From Actinomyces sp. oral taxon 414 (lineage in GTDB: Bacteria > Actinomycetota > Actinomycetes > Actinomycetales > Actinomycetaceae): DNA of 64,000 nt. Below the pieces are notes generated by a model. That model was not told the origin of the DNA, made no database searches, and saw only the letters and a program-made list of their open reading frames with translations. The position numbers and the translations under genes are program-made. The number at the start of each line of letters is the position of its first letter. Position 1 is the first letter of the stretch. Location of the stretch: contig NZ_CP012590.1 of NCBI RefSeq assembly GCF_001278845.1, positions 1,488,001 through 1,552,000 of the forward strand, in the 5' to 3' direction. This document shows, piece after piece, positions 51,401-61,499 of this stretch.

Positions 51401-54400
51401 TCGACGCGGCAGGCGGGGCGAGCCGGTTCGAGTACAACGCCGATTCGCTGCTGGTGCGCGAGATCTGGCCGACGGGCGAGGCGAGTTGGTTCCGTTACGA
51501 TCCGTGCGGCCGCGTGGCGGCCAAGCACGTGCCCGGGTACGGCACGACCTGTTATGAGCGGGACCTGTCCGGCCGCGTCGTGGTGCTGGTGGATCCGGCG
51601 TGCGGGCGCCGTCGTTTCCGCTATAACGAGGTTGGGAATCTGGTTGAGGCGGTCGCCGGCACGGGTGCGGTCACGCGCTACGAGTACGACTCCATGGGTG
51701 TTCTGGTGGCGGTCATCGATCCGTTGGGCGGGGTGACGCGCTACGAGCGCGACGCCCGCGGCAATGTGGTGCGGCTGGTCGATCCCCTGGGGCGCGAGAC
51801 GACGGCGCGCTACGACGCCGCCGGACGCCAGGTGTCCCAGCGGGACGCCGCCGGTCACGTGACCGACTGGGAGTACGACGCGAACGGCTGGTTCGCGGCG
51901 ATGAGTTACGACGGGGTCGAGCACCACCGCGTGGAGCGGGACTTCGCCGCTCGGACGATGCGCATCACGCAGGCCGGCGGGCACACCATGACGGTGCGCT
52001 GGGACGGGGCCGGCCGCCTGGTGTCGCGCAGCAGTGACGGGCGCACGGTGGAATGGGGCTATGACGGCGATGGGCGCCGGGTGTGGATGAGGGCCCCCGA
52101 CGGGGCGGTCACCGACTACGCCTACGACGGGGCCGGCCGCCTCGTCCGGGTGGAGAATTCGGCGTTCGGGCGGGTGGTGTACGAGCACGACGCGTCGGGG
52201 CGGATGGTGTCGGCGACCGCCGGGGACGTGCGCCAGGAGTGGGTGCGCGGCGACGGGTTCGTCACCGAGTACCTGGTGCGCGATCTGGCGGGCAGCGGCA
52301 TCTCCCACACGAGCGTGGGCCGTGATGAGGCCGGTCGGGTGACGTGGACGTCTCAGGACGGCTCCCACACCGATTACACCTACGACGGGGCGAACCAGCT
52401 CGTGGGCGCGGTGGTGGACGGGATCGCCTCCACCTACGTCTACGACGACGCCGGCCGTCTGGTGGAGGAGATCGTCGATGACGGCGCCGGTGGGACGCGC
52501 CGGCGGACCCTGGCCTACGATGCGACCGGGCAGTTGGTGTCCGCCGGTGGCGGCGGCGCGGTGGAGACGCGATTCGTCTATGATGCGGCCGGGCGCAGGG
52601 TGCGCGAGGAGCGCGCCGACGGCGGTGTGCGCGTCTTCGCCTGGGGTGCGCTGGCGAGGCTGGAGTCGGTGAGCATTGACGGCGCGCTGGAGAAGCGGCG
52701 CGTGTCGCTGCTGACCGATGCGCTGGGCGAGTTGGCGGCCGTCGACGGTGCGCGCCTGGACTGGGACAGCGCCTCGGCGGTTCCGGGTCTGCTGGGCGTG
52801 GGCGGGGACAGTGCGGTGGGTGTGCCCGGGTTCACGGCGGTCGGCGACGGGTGGCGGGCGGCGGGTTGGCGCGACGCCCGATCGGACGGTGCGGACCCGT
52901 GGGGCGGGCCCGGCGGGGCGGACGGTCCCGACGGTCCCGTTGGCGGGGTGTCGTGGGGCGCCGGCGGCGAATTGGGGCTGCCCGGTGGCCTGGAGTGGTT
53001 GGGGGCGCGCGTGTACGACCGGGGTACGCGCGGGTTCCTGTCGCGCGATCCGCTGGAGGCGACGGCGGGCGCGGGCTGGGCGGGCAATCCGTACTCCTAC
53101 GCGGGCAACAACCCGGTGGGGATGAGCGATCCCTCGGGGCGCCATCCGCTGACCGACGCCGAGCTCGCCTCCTGGAAGGACTCCCACAAGACGGGTCTGG
53201 CGGCGGCCGGGGCGTGGGTGGCCGACAACTGGGAGTACCTCGTGGCGGGCGCGGCCATCGTGGCCGGGGTGGCCCTGATGTTCACGGGCGTGGGCGGGCC
53301 GGCCGGCCTGGCCCTGATGTCCGTGTCGGGGGCGCTGGTGTCGGGGGGCATCAGCATCGCCGAGCAGAAGCACGGCAAGGGGTCGGTCGACTGGGGCGCG
53401 GTGGGCAGGGAGGCCGCGATCGGGGCGATCCCCTTCCCCGGCGGGGGCGCCGCCGCGGCGGGCCGCGAGGCCGCCGAGCAGGTCGGGCGCGAGGCCCTGG
53501 AGGCCGGTACCCGCGAGGCCGTCGAGGCCGCCGCGCGCAGCGCGGGCGAGCGCGAACTGGGGGCCGTGGGCCGCGAGGCCGTCGAGAGCGCGGGCGACCG
53601 GGCGGCGCAGGAGGCCGCGGAATGGTGCCACGGGGCCGCCTGCTTCGCCGCGGGCACCGGCGTGCTCATGGCCGACGGGACCGTCCGGCCCATCGAGGAC
53701 GTGGCGGCCGGTGATCGGGTCGCCGCCTGCGACCCGATCACCGGGGAGGCCCTGGCGCGCACGGTGACCGCCACCGCCTCCCACGACGACGTCCCCGTCC
53801 TGCGGGTGCGCACCGACGACGGCGGGGAGGTCGAGACCACCGCCACCCACCCCTTCTGGGTCGAGGACCGCGGCTGGACCCCCGCCGGCCGCCTGAGGGC
53901 CGGGGACCGTCTGCTCACCCCCGACGGGAGGACCGTCAAGGTCACCGCCACCGCCCCCACCGGCCGCACCCAACGGGTGTACAGTCTCGAGGTCGACGGC
54001 CTCCAGGCCTACTACGTTCGCGCTGGCACCACCTTCATCGCCGTCCACAACGAATGCTCCGAACTCGCACGACAACTCCAACGACGCGCACAACAACTCA
54101 ACGACGCCAGAGGCGGTTGGTCTCCGAAGTACGGTACAACCGCCGTGATACAAGCACAGGCTGAGATCGATGGCAAAACCGTGATCACCACATTCGTGGC
54201 AACCAACAGTAAATACTCGGAGAAACCGATAAGAGATATGCTGCGGGAAGGTGTGGAGGAATTCGTTACAGGAAAAGGTCATGCCGAGGACACGATCCTC
54301 AGGCATCTCGACGAGGACAAGTACACTTGGAGGGTCATCGCCGGCGGGACGTCCCGCAACGTCTGTCGAGGAACGTGCGCACCGTGCGTCGAAAAGCATG

Positions 54401-54486
54401 GACTGGAGCTGACGGGGCCGGAATTCCGGGGGCGTGCGGATAAGACTCCCTACCGCATGTTCCAGATCCCCGGACTGGGCCATTGA
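48498..54486 (+). CDS. giant WXG/RHS/Hint polymorphic toxin, frameshifted at a G8 run
   Basis: Two frames joined at 50017-50024 make one product of 1995 residues if one G is removed. GTG 48498 (VAEYSDKL) with GGGAG six bases upstream is preferred to ATG 48471, which has no ribosome-binding site. Order: WXG100-like helices 1-110, second helical region 165-240, DUF6531-type RHS entry (DDPVNTTTGNFVEPEADLVF, about 288), YD repeats about 480-1400, RHS core end (WLGARVYDRGTRGFLSRDPL, about 1500), two hydrophobic segments about 1575-1615, Hint autoprotease (CFAAGTGVLMADGT to FIAVHN, about 1714-1850), and the toxin tip. The tip has GHAEDTI and CRGTCAPC, the His/Cys/Cys zinc pattern of nucleic-acid deaminase toxins. 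Export by a type VII-like route is inferred. As assembled, the frame stops at 50072. Confidence 0.85.
50017..50024 (+). repeat. G8 homopolymer at the RHS frameshift
   Basis: GCGGCGGGGGGGGCGCGCCG: eight G. With seven G the frame reads SGGGARRYEWGESGRIER and continues to 54486; with eight it terminates at 50072. Candidate phase-variation tract or sequencing error. Confidence 0.85.
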
Positions 54487-54527
54487 AGAAGACGAGTAAA
54501 ACACCACACCGAAGGAGTGTTCCAGCA

Positions 54528-55136
54528 ATGGTAGAAGAGTATCTCACCGCTGATGATTTCGAGGGTCTATCCGAGGACGACCTGGCGGAGGCGTGCCTGG
54601 CGTGTTCGGCGAGGCTGTCGCCCATGTTCGCGGCCTTCGCCACGCGCAGCGACCCGCGGGACTACGACGACCTGGTCAGGGACCTGTGGGCGTGCGCGGG
54701 CCGGAAGGTGAGCCCGCGGGAGGCCGAGGAGTTCGAGCGGCGCATGGAGGCGTTCCCGGAGGTGGGCTGCGACGACTCCTACCTGCTGGACTACTACGCC
54801 ATGAGCGTTATGGGCATCCCCCTCGAGGCCCTGCACGTCCTGGCGGGAGGCGGGGTGAGAAGGGCCCTGGCCTGCTCGGAACTCGCGCTGGAGGTGCCGG
54901 GCGAGTTCAGGGAGGAGCTCGATGACGAGAACGAGCTGTGGGACGCCGAGCGCCAGGAGCAGCTGCGCGTCATCGCAGGCCTCAAAGCCGGCGAGCGCCC
55001 GACCTTCGACTCCTGCCTGGCCTCGCCCGCCTCCCGCAGACTCGCCGAGGTCCTGCCCGCAATCGTCGCGAAACAGCGCGCGGAGCAGGACGAGTACCTG
55101 GCCCGCATCCGCCACCAGCAGCAGACCCGCGAGTAG
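54528..55136 (+). CDS. putative immunity protein for the RHS deaminase-like toxin
   Basis: A 202-residue acidic helical protein. ATG 54528 (MVEEYLTADDFEGL) has AAGGAG 10 bases upstream and lies 41 bp after the toxin stop, the standard immunity position. ARLSPMFAAFATRSDPRDY resembles the start of DUF416 proteins; that similarity is from memory and weak. No signal peptide, so cytoplasmic, as expected for binding a cytosolic nucleic-acid-acting toxin. Confidence 0.7.
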   Translation: MVEEYLTADDFEGLSEDDLAEACLACSARLSPMFAAFATRSDPRDYDDLVRDLWACAGRKVSPREAEEFERRMEAFPEVGCDDSYLLDYYAMSVMGIPLEALHVLAGGGVRRALACSELALEVPGEFREELDDENELWDAERQEQLRVIAGLKAGERPTFDSCLASPASRRLAEVLPAIVAKQRAEQDEYLARIRHQQQTRE

Positions 55137-55269
55137 ACCCGCCCCCGACGCAGACAAACCCCGAGGTCCACACGGAAAGGCATTCCGGGGGCGTCTGGGA
55201 GAACTCCCCGGATGCGACACGGCGATGATCCATTCCCGTGGGTCATCACGGATGCCTTAGTGATAACTA

Positions 55270-56954
55270 TTGCGAGTCCACGAGGAGCGGGTCACCACGA
55301 CCGGTTCGTGGGGGTCCTCCGTCCACGAGCTGGGCGTGGATGGTCTGGGGGAGTTGGCCCGTGTGGACGGGCAAGAGGTGATGTGGGACGAGTCCGCCGG
55401 TGGCGGGGCGGTCGCGCAGCTGGGCGAGTTCCCGATCGTCGACGTCGGTTTCGCCCTGGGTGCGGGCGGGCCCGGGGGCGGGTGGCTGATGCCCGAGCGT
55501 CCCGGGCGCGACGCCCGTGCCGGACTGTGGGAGGCGGGCGCCGTCGTCCGCCCGGCCGGTTCGGATGGTTCGGATGGGGTGGGGCTGTCGAGCACCGGGG
55601 CCCTGAGCGTGGACGGGCTGACCTGGCTGGGGGCGCGCGTGTACGACCCGGCCACCCGGTCCTTCCTGTCGCGCGATCCCCTGCCCCCGGTCCTGGGGGC
55701 GGGCTGGGCCGCCAACCCGTACTCCTGGGCGGGCAATGACCCGGTCAACCTCGCGGATCCCTCTGGTGCGCATCCGCTGACCGACGCCGAGATGGAGGCC
55801 TGGAGGGACTCCCACAAGACCGGCCTGGCCGCGGTGGGGGACTACCTGGCCGACAACTGGCAGTACATCGTGGGCGGCATCGTGCTGGGCACCGTGCTCA
55901 CCGCCGTGTGTGGGCCCGTGCTCGGCGGGGCGCTGACCGGCGCGATCATCTCCGGCTGGCAGAACGTGGACCAGCAGGCGGCCTCCGGGGGACCCTTCGA
56001 CGTGGGCGGCTTTGTTGGGGCGGTGGTCCTGGGAGGGGCCTCCGGCGCCATCGGCGGGGCCGTGGCCCAGGGCGTGGCCGGCACGGCCCTGGCCCGGGGC
56101 ATGGGCTGCCTGGGGCGCTCCACCCTCGTGGGCGGGGTCTCGGGTACCGCCGCGGGCGGTTCGGGTGCTTCCCGGCTGGTACCCGGGTGCTCATGGCCGA
56201 CGGGACCGCCAGGCCCATCGAGGACGTGGAGGTCGGGGACCGGGTCGCCTCGGCGGATCCGGACACCGGCCGCCCGGTCACCGCGACGGTCACCGCCACG
56301 TTCACCCACCGGGACGTGGACGCCCTGCGGATCACCACCGACCGCGGCGAGCTGGTCGCCACCGCCGCCCACCCCCTGTACGCTCAGGGTAGGGGCTTCG
56401 TCCCCGCCGGGGACCTGAGGCCCGGCGATGTTCTGCGCGACGCCGACGGACCCGCCGCCCGCGTGATCCGCGTCCGGCCCGCCGGGCGCACCCGGACGGT
56501 GCACAACATCGAGGTCGACACCACCCACGCCTACTACGTCGCCACCACCACCGCCACCTGGACCCTCGCCCACAACGGATGCACCTGGGACGATGCGGCC
56601 GGCGGGTGGGTTGACACCGAAACCGGTGAGCCCAGGACGCCTACGCGCTTCTCCGAACTCGTCAGCAGCAAGGGGAGGATCAACTACGACGACGTCGACC
56701 GACTCGCCACCCAGAACGGGCTGACGAACCGGTTCCTGGCGCCCCAGAACCTGGATTCGAGCTCGCAGCGGTTCCTCGACGGAGGATTCAAGTACGACCT
56801 CGGCGCGGAAACTGCCTGGGGCCACGGACCCGACATCGCTACCGGCCCCTCCCAGTACGCGTACAATATTCCGACTACGAGCATCTCCAGGCCCATGACT
56901 CCCAGCAGCACCGGAGCAAAACGGTATGAGTACTACCATACGGATGGGACGTGA
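55270..56954 (+). pseudogene. orphan RHS core end, Hint and toxin tip (cassette 2), frameshifted
   Basis: Lacks any N-terminus. Homology to the main RHS protein begins near HELGVDGLGELARVDG, includes WLGARVYDPATRSFLSRDPL, ADPSGAHPLTDAEMEAWRDS and hydrophobic segments, and then shifts frame near 56155-56165. The second frame has the Hint domain (CFPAGTRVLMADGTARPIED to TLAHNG) and a different tip (TRFSELVSSKGRINYDDV, ending YEYYHTDGT) whose family I do not recognise. It looks like a silent donor cassette able to replace the tip of the main toxin. 55137-55269 has no gene. Confidence 0.75.
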
Positions 56955-56973
56955 GTCGCGGTGCTCAATCGAG

Positions 56974-57097
56974 GCGTCACCTGCCGCTGGACAACTCGCC
57001 CTACAAGCAGTAGAATGCATGGGTTCGTCCCGGGAGTGAAATATAATCGGGATGAGAAACTCTTCGGGCGTGATCCCGGGGTGGATGGAGGTATGTC
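56974..57097 (+). repeat. upstream duplicate of 62833-62957
   Basis: About 124 bp, including GCGTCACCTGCCGCTGGACA, CCCTACAAGCAGTAGAAT and GGATGGAGGTA, closely match 62833-62957. Each copy directly precedes a copy of the same immunity-like gene, so the unit duplicated as a block. Confidence 0.8.
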
Positions 57098-57277
57098 GTG
57101 GTTTGGCCGTCGGTGAGTGGCCCTGAATCCCACTGGGGTGTGAGTCAGTACCTGGAGTACCCGTGGCTGCTGGAGGCGTATGCGGAGACGGTCAGGCTCA
57201 TGAGGGTGTTCGTGGACGAGGACCCCCGTGAGATCCGTGCGCACGAAGAGGAGTTCTTCGGCATCATGTTCTACATG
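57098..57277 (+). pseudogene. immunity-like gene, 3' end replaced by an IS
   Basis: GTG 57098 after GGAGGT; reads SGPESHWGVSQYLEYPWLLE, then EAYAETVRLMRVFVDEDPRE up to FFGIMFYM, where the IS5-type left end begins. Closely related to the genes at 62958 and 63309, which continue with MYVVVTDGPCYFKGEDLETW. About 60 residues are retained. Confidence 0.8.
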
Positions 57278-57399
57278 GAGCCTTTCTCACCAGGATTCGT
57301 GTCAGGATTCGTGCCAGAGGGTGATGATGACGAGGGCGGCGGCCATGATCGTGGTGATGGTGGCGGGATCGAGAGAGACTCGTTGCAGGGCCCTGAAGT

Positions 57400-58900
57400 G
57401 GCTCTTCGCATTTGAGGGTGTGGTAGGCGGGGCCAATCGGATTCTTAGGCGGTTGCCATCAGGTGGTCCTTGAGGCGTCCGGCGTGGATGAGGCTGCGGA
57501 TGGTGTAGTGGGTGAGGTTTCTGAATCCCAGGGCGATGCCGCGCAGGTGCCCTGGGCGTCCGTTGACCGCTTGGCGTGGGGCCGTTGGAGGTGCCAGGTC
57601 TATCGAAGTAGGTCAGGATGTCGGCGCTGCGCTCGGTCAGGGTCCGGGCCAGCTCGGTGATCTCCTCCAGCCCGGTCGGGACGGCCTGCCTCAGGGAGCT
57701 GATGAGCCGTTGCATCAGGAACTTCCCCAGGCCCGGGTCCTGGGCGCGGTAGGCCCGGGGTCAGGCGCTGGTGGACGCCCCAGGTGGCCTTGACCGGGGC
57801 GTTGCGCTCGTCGGCGAAGAGGTTCTCCAGGCGCTGGGCCTGGGCGTCGGTGAGCAGGTCGGCGCCTGTCAGCAGTGTGCGCCGGGCCCGGTGGAGGGGG
57901 TCGTTCTTGCGGCCCCGACGGCCGGTGGTCTCGCGCTGGACGCGGCGGCGGCACTCGTCGAGCCTGTTTCCTGACAGGGACACGACGTGGAAGGGGTCCA
58001 TCACCGCATGGGCCTTGGGCAGCTCCTCGCCGGCGGTGCTCTTGAACCCGGTGAAGCCGTCCATGGCCACCACCTCGACCTTCTGCCTCCAGGACTCGTC
58101 CCGGGCGGCGAGCCAGGTCTTGAGGACCTTCTTGGACCGGCCCGGGGTCATGTCCAGTAGGCGGGCCGGGCCGGTCCGGTCGCGCACGGGGGTCAGGTCG
58201 ATGATCACCGTGACGTACTTATCGCCCCGCTTGGTGTGGCGCCACACATGCTCGTCGACACCGAGGACCTCCACGCCGTCGAAGCGATGGGGATCGTCCA
58301 GCAGCGTGGCCTGAGCGCTTGCCAGGATCGCGGTGTTGGCGGTGTGCCAGGAGATCCCCAGCGCCGCAGCCACCCGGGAGATCGACATGCACTCCAGCCC
58401 CAGGGCCCGCAGCCCCCACTTCACCGCCGAGCGGGTCAAACGGGCTCTGGGCTCAGCCAGCCGGTTCGTGTCCTGCCGCCACACCCGCCGGCAGTGCCGG
58501 CAGGCGAAGCGCCGCACACGCACCACCAGCTCGGTGGGCCGCCAGGCCACCGGCACGTGCGCCAGGCGCCGGGCCACCGTCCCCCGAGCCGCCCCCTGCG
58601 CCCCGCACACCTTGCAGAAGGGATCCTCCAAGCCGATGGGCATGCGGCACTCGATCACCGCCCGCTGCGCCGTCAGGAACTGACCCACCGCGGTCAGTCC
58701 CAGGGCCTCCAGGCCCAGGAAGGTCGTCAAGTCGGGGCGGGAGAAGGTAGTCTCAGACATGTCGAGGTCTCTCTGATGGCGTGTGTAGCAGCCCCCATCA
58801 TCGGGGGACCTCGACCCCCACCCGCGCAACGACGCACCCACCCAACCCCGCCTAAGAATCCGATTGGCCCCGCCTACCACACCCTCAAATGCGAAGAGCC
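57400..58900. mobile_element. ISL3-family insertion sequence with 8-bp target duplication
   Basis: 1501 bp with perfect inverted terminal repeats of about 52 bp (57400-57451 and 58849-58900), opening GGCTCTTCGCATTTGAGGGT. Flanked by the perfect 8-bp direct repeat CCTGAAGT (57392-57399, 58901-58908), so it inserted once, into the IS5-type transposase gene, and has not recombined since. Confidence 0.95.
57445..58760 (-). pseudogene. ISL3-family transposase with two frameshifts
   Basis: ATG 58760 (MSETTFSRPDLTTFLGLEAL). Zinc-ribbon region CKVCGAQ and CRHCRRVW (about 48-90), HTH ISRVAAALGISWHTANTAI, catalytic block VDEHVWRHTKRGDKYVTVII with further acidic residues in VVAMDGFTGF and KAHAVMDPFHVV. 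The frame breaks near 57770 (ATWGVHQRLTPGLP) and again near 57615 (TSNGPT); the true C-terminus NLTHYTIRSLIHAGRL ends at TAA 57447-57445. Probably inactive unless supplied in trans. Confidence 0.85.
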
Positions 58901-59718
58901 CCTGAAGTGCTTGAACATGGCATTGGCCCTCTCGGCCGGGGCCCGCAGGGCGGACAGCAGGCTGTTGCAGGCCTCCTCGTCGGGGGTCGGATTGGGGTTC
59001 TTCGTGGGCACGAGGATGCCGATCCCGGCCCCCTGGTACCCCTTGTCCGCCAGGACCGGCATCCCCAACCAGGCCGACCGGTACAGGGCCGGTGGCACAT
59101 GCAGCCTGGCCGCGGCGGGGTCGTGGGTGGAGCCGGGCTCCACCGGACCCGTATACACCGGGAACCCAGCGAAAATCCATCACCACCTGCACGTTGCCCC
59201 CGAAGGCCCCGGCCAAGACCTGAATACCACAGGTGGCGGCCCGTGTCGGGGTTGCGCTGGGCCACCCGGTCGGTGCGGATCAGGGTCCCGTCCAGGCCGG
59301 CGTTCGGCTCTTTCCGCTCGCGCAACCGCTGAAGGACCTCGGGAAGGTCCGGGGCCCGGTCGGCGATCACCCCCAGGGCCTCATGCAGATACCTGTAGGC
59401 CGTGGCCCGGCTCACCCTCGAGTCGCGGGCCAGGGTGGTCAGGGCCGTGCCCGCCACCATCCACCGCAGCACCAGCACCGCCCGGGACCCGGCAGGTGGG
59501 CGGCCAACCACAGGCAGATGGCGTGGGCGATGGACTCGGGAACATCGCCAGTGGCAGGATAAGACACCCGCGCGGGGACCCCCTGGTAGCGGTTTCTGTG
59601 GTTAGAACACACTATCCCGGACCGGTCCCCGCGCGCACCACCCCCACCCCACCCAATCCTTCCCGCACCACCACACCGATCCCCAGCCCCGAACCGCCGT
59701 TCCTGGTGAGAAAGGCTC

Positions 59719-60021
59719 AATGAAGTGCAGATACAAGAACCAACAACGCTTTATCGTGTCTATGCTGATGCTCGCAAGAAATTTGGTAGATTTTGGAGTA
59801 GAACCAAACCATCCGGACCCCTCCAGTCTCAACTCGATATTGCCCTCAACCCCGCATGGGGGAACACTGCCGACAACGTGGTCACGATTCGAGTTCCTCC
59901 GGGAACGCTGATCTACGAGGGGGTTGCCGCGCCGCAGCCGATCTCAGGGGGTTCCTCGTATCTCGGTGGAGGGAATCAGGTCATCATACCCAAGGTCAGA
60001 GGGGGATGGGAGTTGCCGTAA
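59719..60021 (+). pseudogene. orphan toxin tip truncated at the Hint boundary
   Basis: Directly after the IS right end the frame reads NEVQIQEPTTLYRVYADARK; NE is what normally follows the VH of the Hint domain (VHNE in the main toxin), so only the tip remains. It continues FGRFWSRTKPSGPLQSQLDI, NVVTIRVPPGTLIYEG and LGGGNQVIIPKV. The LYR opening and Gly/Asn/Gln-rich end suggest an ADP-ribosyltransferase-like toxin, not certain. The stop TAA shares a base with the next ATG. Confidence 0.65.
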
Positions 60022-60347
60022 TGAGTATTTTCCCCGTGGACTGGAGAATAAGACTCTTTTTCCTCAGACATCGAAGATGTCACGTGAAGCTTCCGGACGG
60101 ATGGTTCGGTAGACCGTACGATAGTTATTATTCGTTGGTTAAAGTCGAAATTGATGATGACACATTGACCATCGAGTTGACGTTTTCTCTGCGCCTCATA
60201 TTTCGCGGCATTCCGGAACTGGAATCGAAGGCGGACGGGCTTCACCTGACCGACTTCGATACATTCATATTCGAAGGAGGAAAGGATGGTGTACATAACG
60301 ATAAGTACACCTCGGGAGAGGTGCATCTTGTTACCATGACTCGATGA
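60021..60347 (+). CDS. immunity protein candidate for the tip at 59719
   Basis: A 108-residue protein with a 1-bp overlap to the tip stop (TAATG). Beta-rich with aromatic residues (PDGWFGRPYDSYYSLVKVEI, ELTFSLRLIFRG). Low-GC codon use (GAT, TTT, ATA) unlike the core genes, as for the rest of 59719-62460, pointing to transfer. Family not recognised. Confidence 0.6.
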   Translation: MSIFPVDWRIRLFFLRHRRCHVKLPDGWFGRPYDSYYSLVKVEIDDDTLTIELTFSLRLIFRGIPELESKADGLHLTDFDTFIFEGGKDGVHNDKYTSGEVHLVTMTR

Positions 60348-60454
60348 GTTCTCTTGATCGAAATATATTCATGTCGAGCAGGGGAGTCGACCATGCGGAT
60401 CACATTTTGGTGAATGATCCTGGTGGGCGCGTCTATCTGTGGACAGTAGATTAA
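60344..60454 (+). CDS. 36-residue ORF overlapping the immunity gene
   Basis: ATG 60344 overlaps the preceding stop (ATGA) and the frame runs to TAA 60452-60454: SSLDRNIFMSSRGVDHADHI, then VNDPGGRVYLWTVD. Either a small coupled gene or the tail of a decayed immunity gene. 60455-60600 shows nothing else. Confidence 0.35.
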   Translation: MSSLDRNIFMSSRGVDHADHILVNDPGGRVYLWTVD

Positions 60455-60600
60455 GCGTAGTGTTGGCGTCTCTTCTCGACGGCAGGTTGGAGTCGTTGAC
60501 TTATTCGATCGGGTTCTTGAGCGCCCCGCCCGACAGGGTGGCGCGGGCTGCGAGAATGAGTCGTGCGCATATCGATCTTCATTAGGATTGAGTTGATTTT

Positions 60601-60987
60601 ATGAGAGATGTTGATGGGGTTCTGCGGCGGGCGAGTCGGACGTTCTCCCCGCATAGGGTGGATGAGGTGTACGTTAATGTGAGTACTGCGCTCTTCATCG
60701 AAGCGGAGGGGCTTCGCTTCGGTGTTCTGGGATTCTTCCGGGTCCTGGATCCTCGTGGTCGCGTGGTGCTGTACTACTCGTGCGAGCCGACGTCGTCCTC
60801 AGACGCCTCCTCGCCACTATCGGTGTTCGATGGGGCATTCATCGTGGCGATGGACGTGTCGGAACAGGGGGACCTTGTGGACATTGAATTCGTTTTCGAC
60901 GATGGTTATCGAATTCAGGTGTTCGACATGGATCCCTGGGAGACGTGGAGCCTGTCTCTGGAGGGTGCGGTTCTTCATGGACCCTGA
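60601..60987 (+). CDS. immunity-like protein
   Basis: A 128-residue protein. ATG 60601; no strong ribosome-binding site. Beta-rich: LFIEAEGLRFGVLGFFRVLD, and the phrase VDIEFVFDDGYRIQVFDMDP followed by W-x2-WSL. The pattern F-x-(D/N)GY/W-x-I then a Trp pair recurs in the proteins at 60998 and 61777, so the three form a loose family. No toxin gene is adjacent. Confidence 0.6.
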   Translation: MRDVDGVLRRASRTFSPHRVDEVYVNVSTALFIEAEGLRFGVLGFFRVLDPRGRVVLYYSCEPTSSSDASSPLSVFDGAFIVAMDVSEQGDLVDIEFVFDDGYRIQVFDMDPWETWSLSLEGAVLHGP

Positions 60988-60997
60988 GAGGAGAATC

Positions 60998-61483
60998 GTG
61001 GGGGACGTGAGCGGATGGCTGCCGTTGAAAGCGGTTCTGCCGATGCCCCGGGGAGGCGTACGCCTGCTGGCCGGGCCTCTCGCCCCGGTGGACGTCTTCA
61101 AGGTGCTGGTGGGCCCCGAATTCTTCTGGGATGAGGCCGACGGCGCGGCCCCGCCACCCTGGGACGGGATCTTCACGGATGACTTGTTCTGCCTCGTAGT
61201 AGGAGGGAGAGGATGGAACCTGCGGACTCTGGGACAGTGGAGGGCTCTGGATGAGAATAGTGGGTTTCTGGCCAGCAGTGACGTGCCGTGGCGGCGCACG
61301 GATGTCCCTGGGCTTCTTGGAGCCGTGGTGGCGGAGTTCCAGATACTCCCAGTGGGGGAGGTCTGCGACCTGCGCATGCAATTCACTAACGGATATATCT
61401 TGGAAATTTTCAGTAGAGTCCCCCTCACCTCATGGAGATTGGAGGGCAGCACTGTGGAGTTACCGGTTGTGAACGATGTGTAA
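60998..61483 (+). CDS. immunity-like protein
   Basis: 161 residues from GTG 60998, chosen because GAGGAG lies 5-6 bases upstream; ATG 60977 is the alternative and would overlap the preceding gene. N-terminal half is Pro/Gly-rich (LPMPRGGVRLLAGPLAPVDV); the C-terminal half carries LRMQFTNGYILEIFSRVPLT then SWRLEG, like the neighbours. Probably co-transcribed with 60601. Confidence 0.6.
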   Translation: MGDVSGWLPLKAVLPMPRGGVRLLAGPLAPVDVFKVLVGPEFFWDEADGAAPPPWDGIFTDDLFCLVVGGRGWNLRTLGQWRALDENSGFLASSDVPWRRTDVPGLLGAVVAEFQILPVGEVCDLRMQFTNGYILEIFSRVPLTSWRLEGSTVELPVVNDV

Positions 61484-61499
61484 GTTCTGTGCAAGGAGG

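Larger units (their letters stand above)
57302..59570 (-). pseudogene. IS5-type DDE transposase, frameshifted and split
   Basis: Pieces in several minus frames: LTTLARDSRVSRATAYRYLH (HTH), NAGLDGTLIRTDRVAQRN (first Asp), MPVLADKGYQGAGIGILVPT (second Asp region), PAERANAMFKHFRALQRVSL, then DPATITTIMAAALVIITLWH and the stop at 57302. Frameshifts lie near 59500 and 59220, and the ISL3 element sits between KHFR and ALQR. Not functional. Confidence 0.75.
57278..59718. mobile_element. IS5-type element, interrupted by an ISL3 element
   Basis: Ends GAGCCTTTCTCACCAGGA (57278-57295) and TCCTGGTGAGAAAGGCTC (59701-59718) are perfect 18-bp inverted repeats. Without the 1501-bp ISL3 insertion and one target repeat the element is about 930 bp. 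The flanks (CTACATG left, AATGAAG right) show no target duplication. Related ends occur at 11538, 12021 and 62421. Confidence 0.85.
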
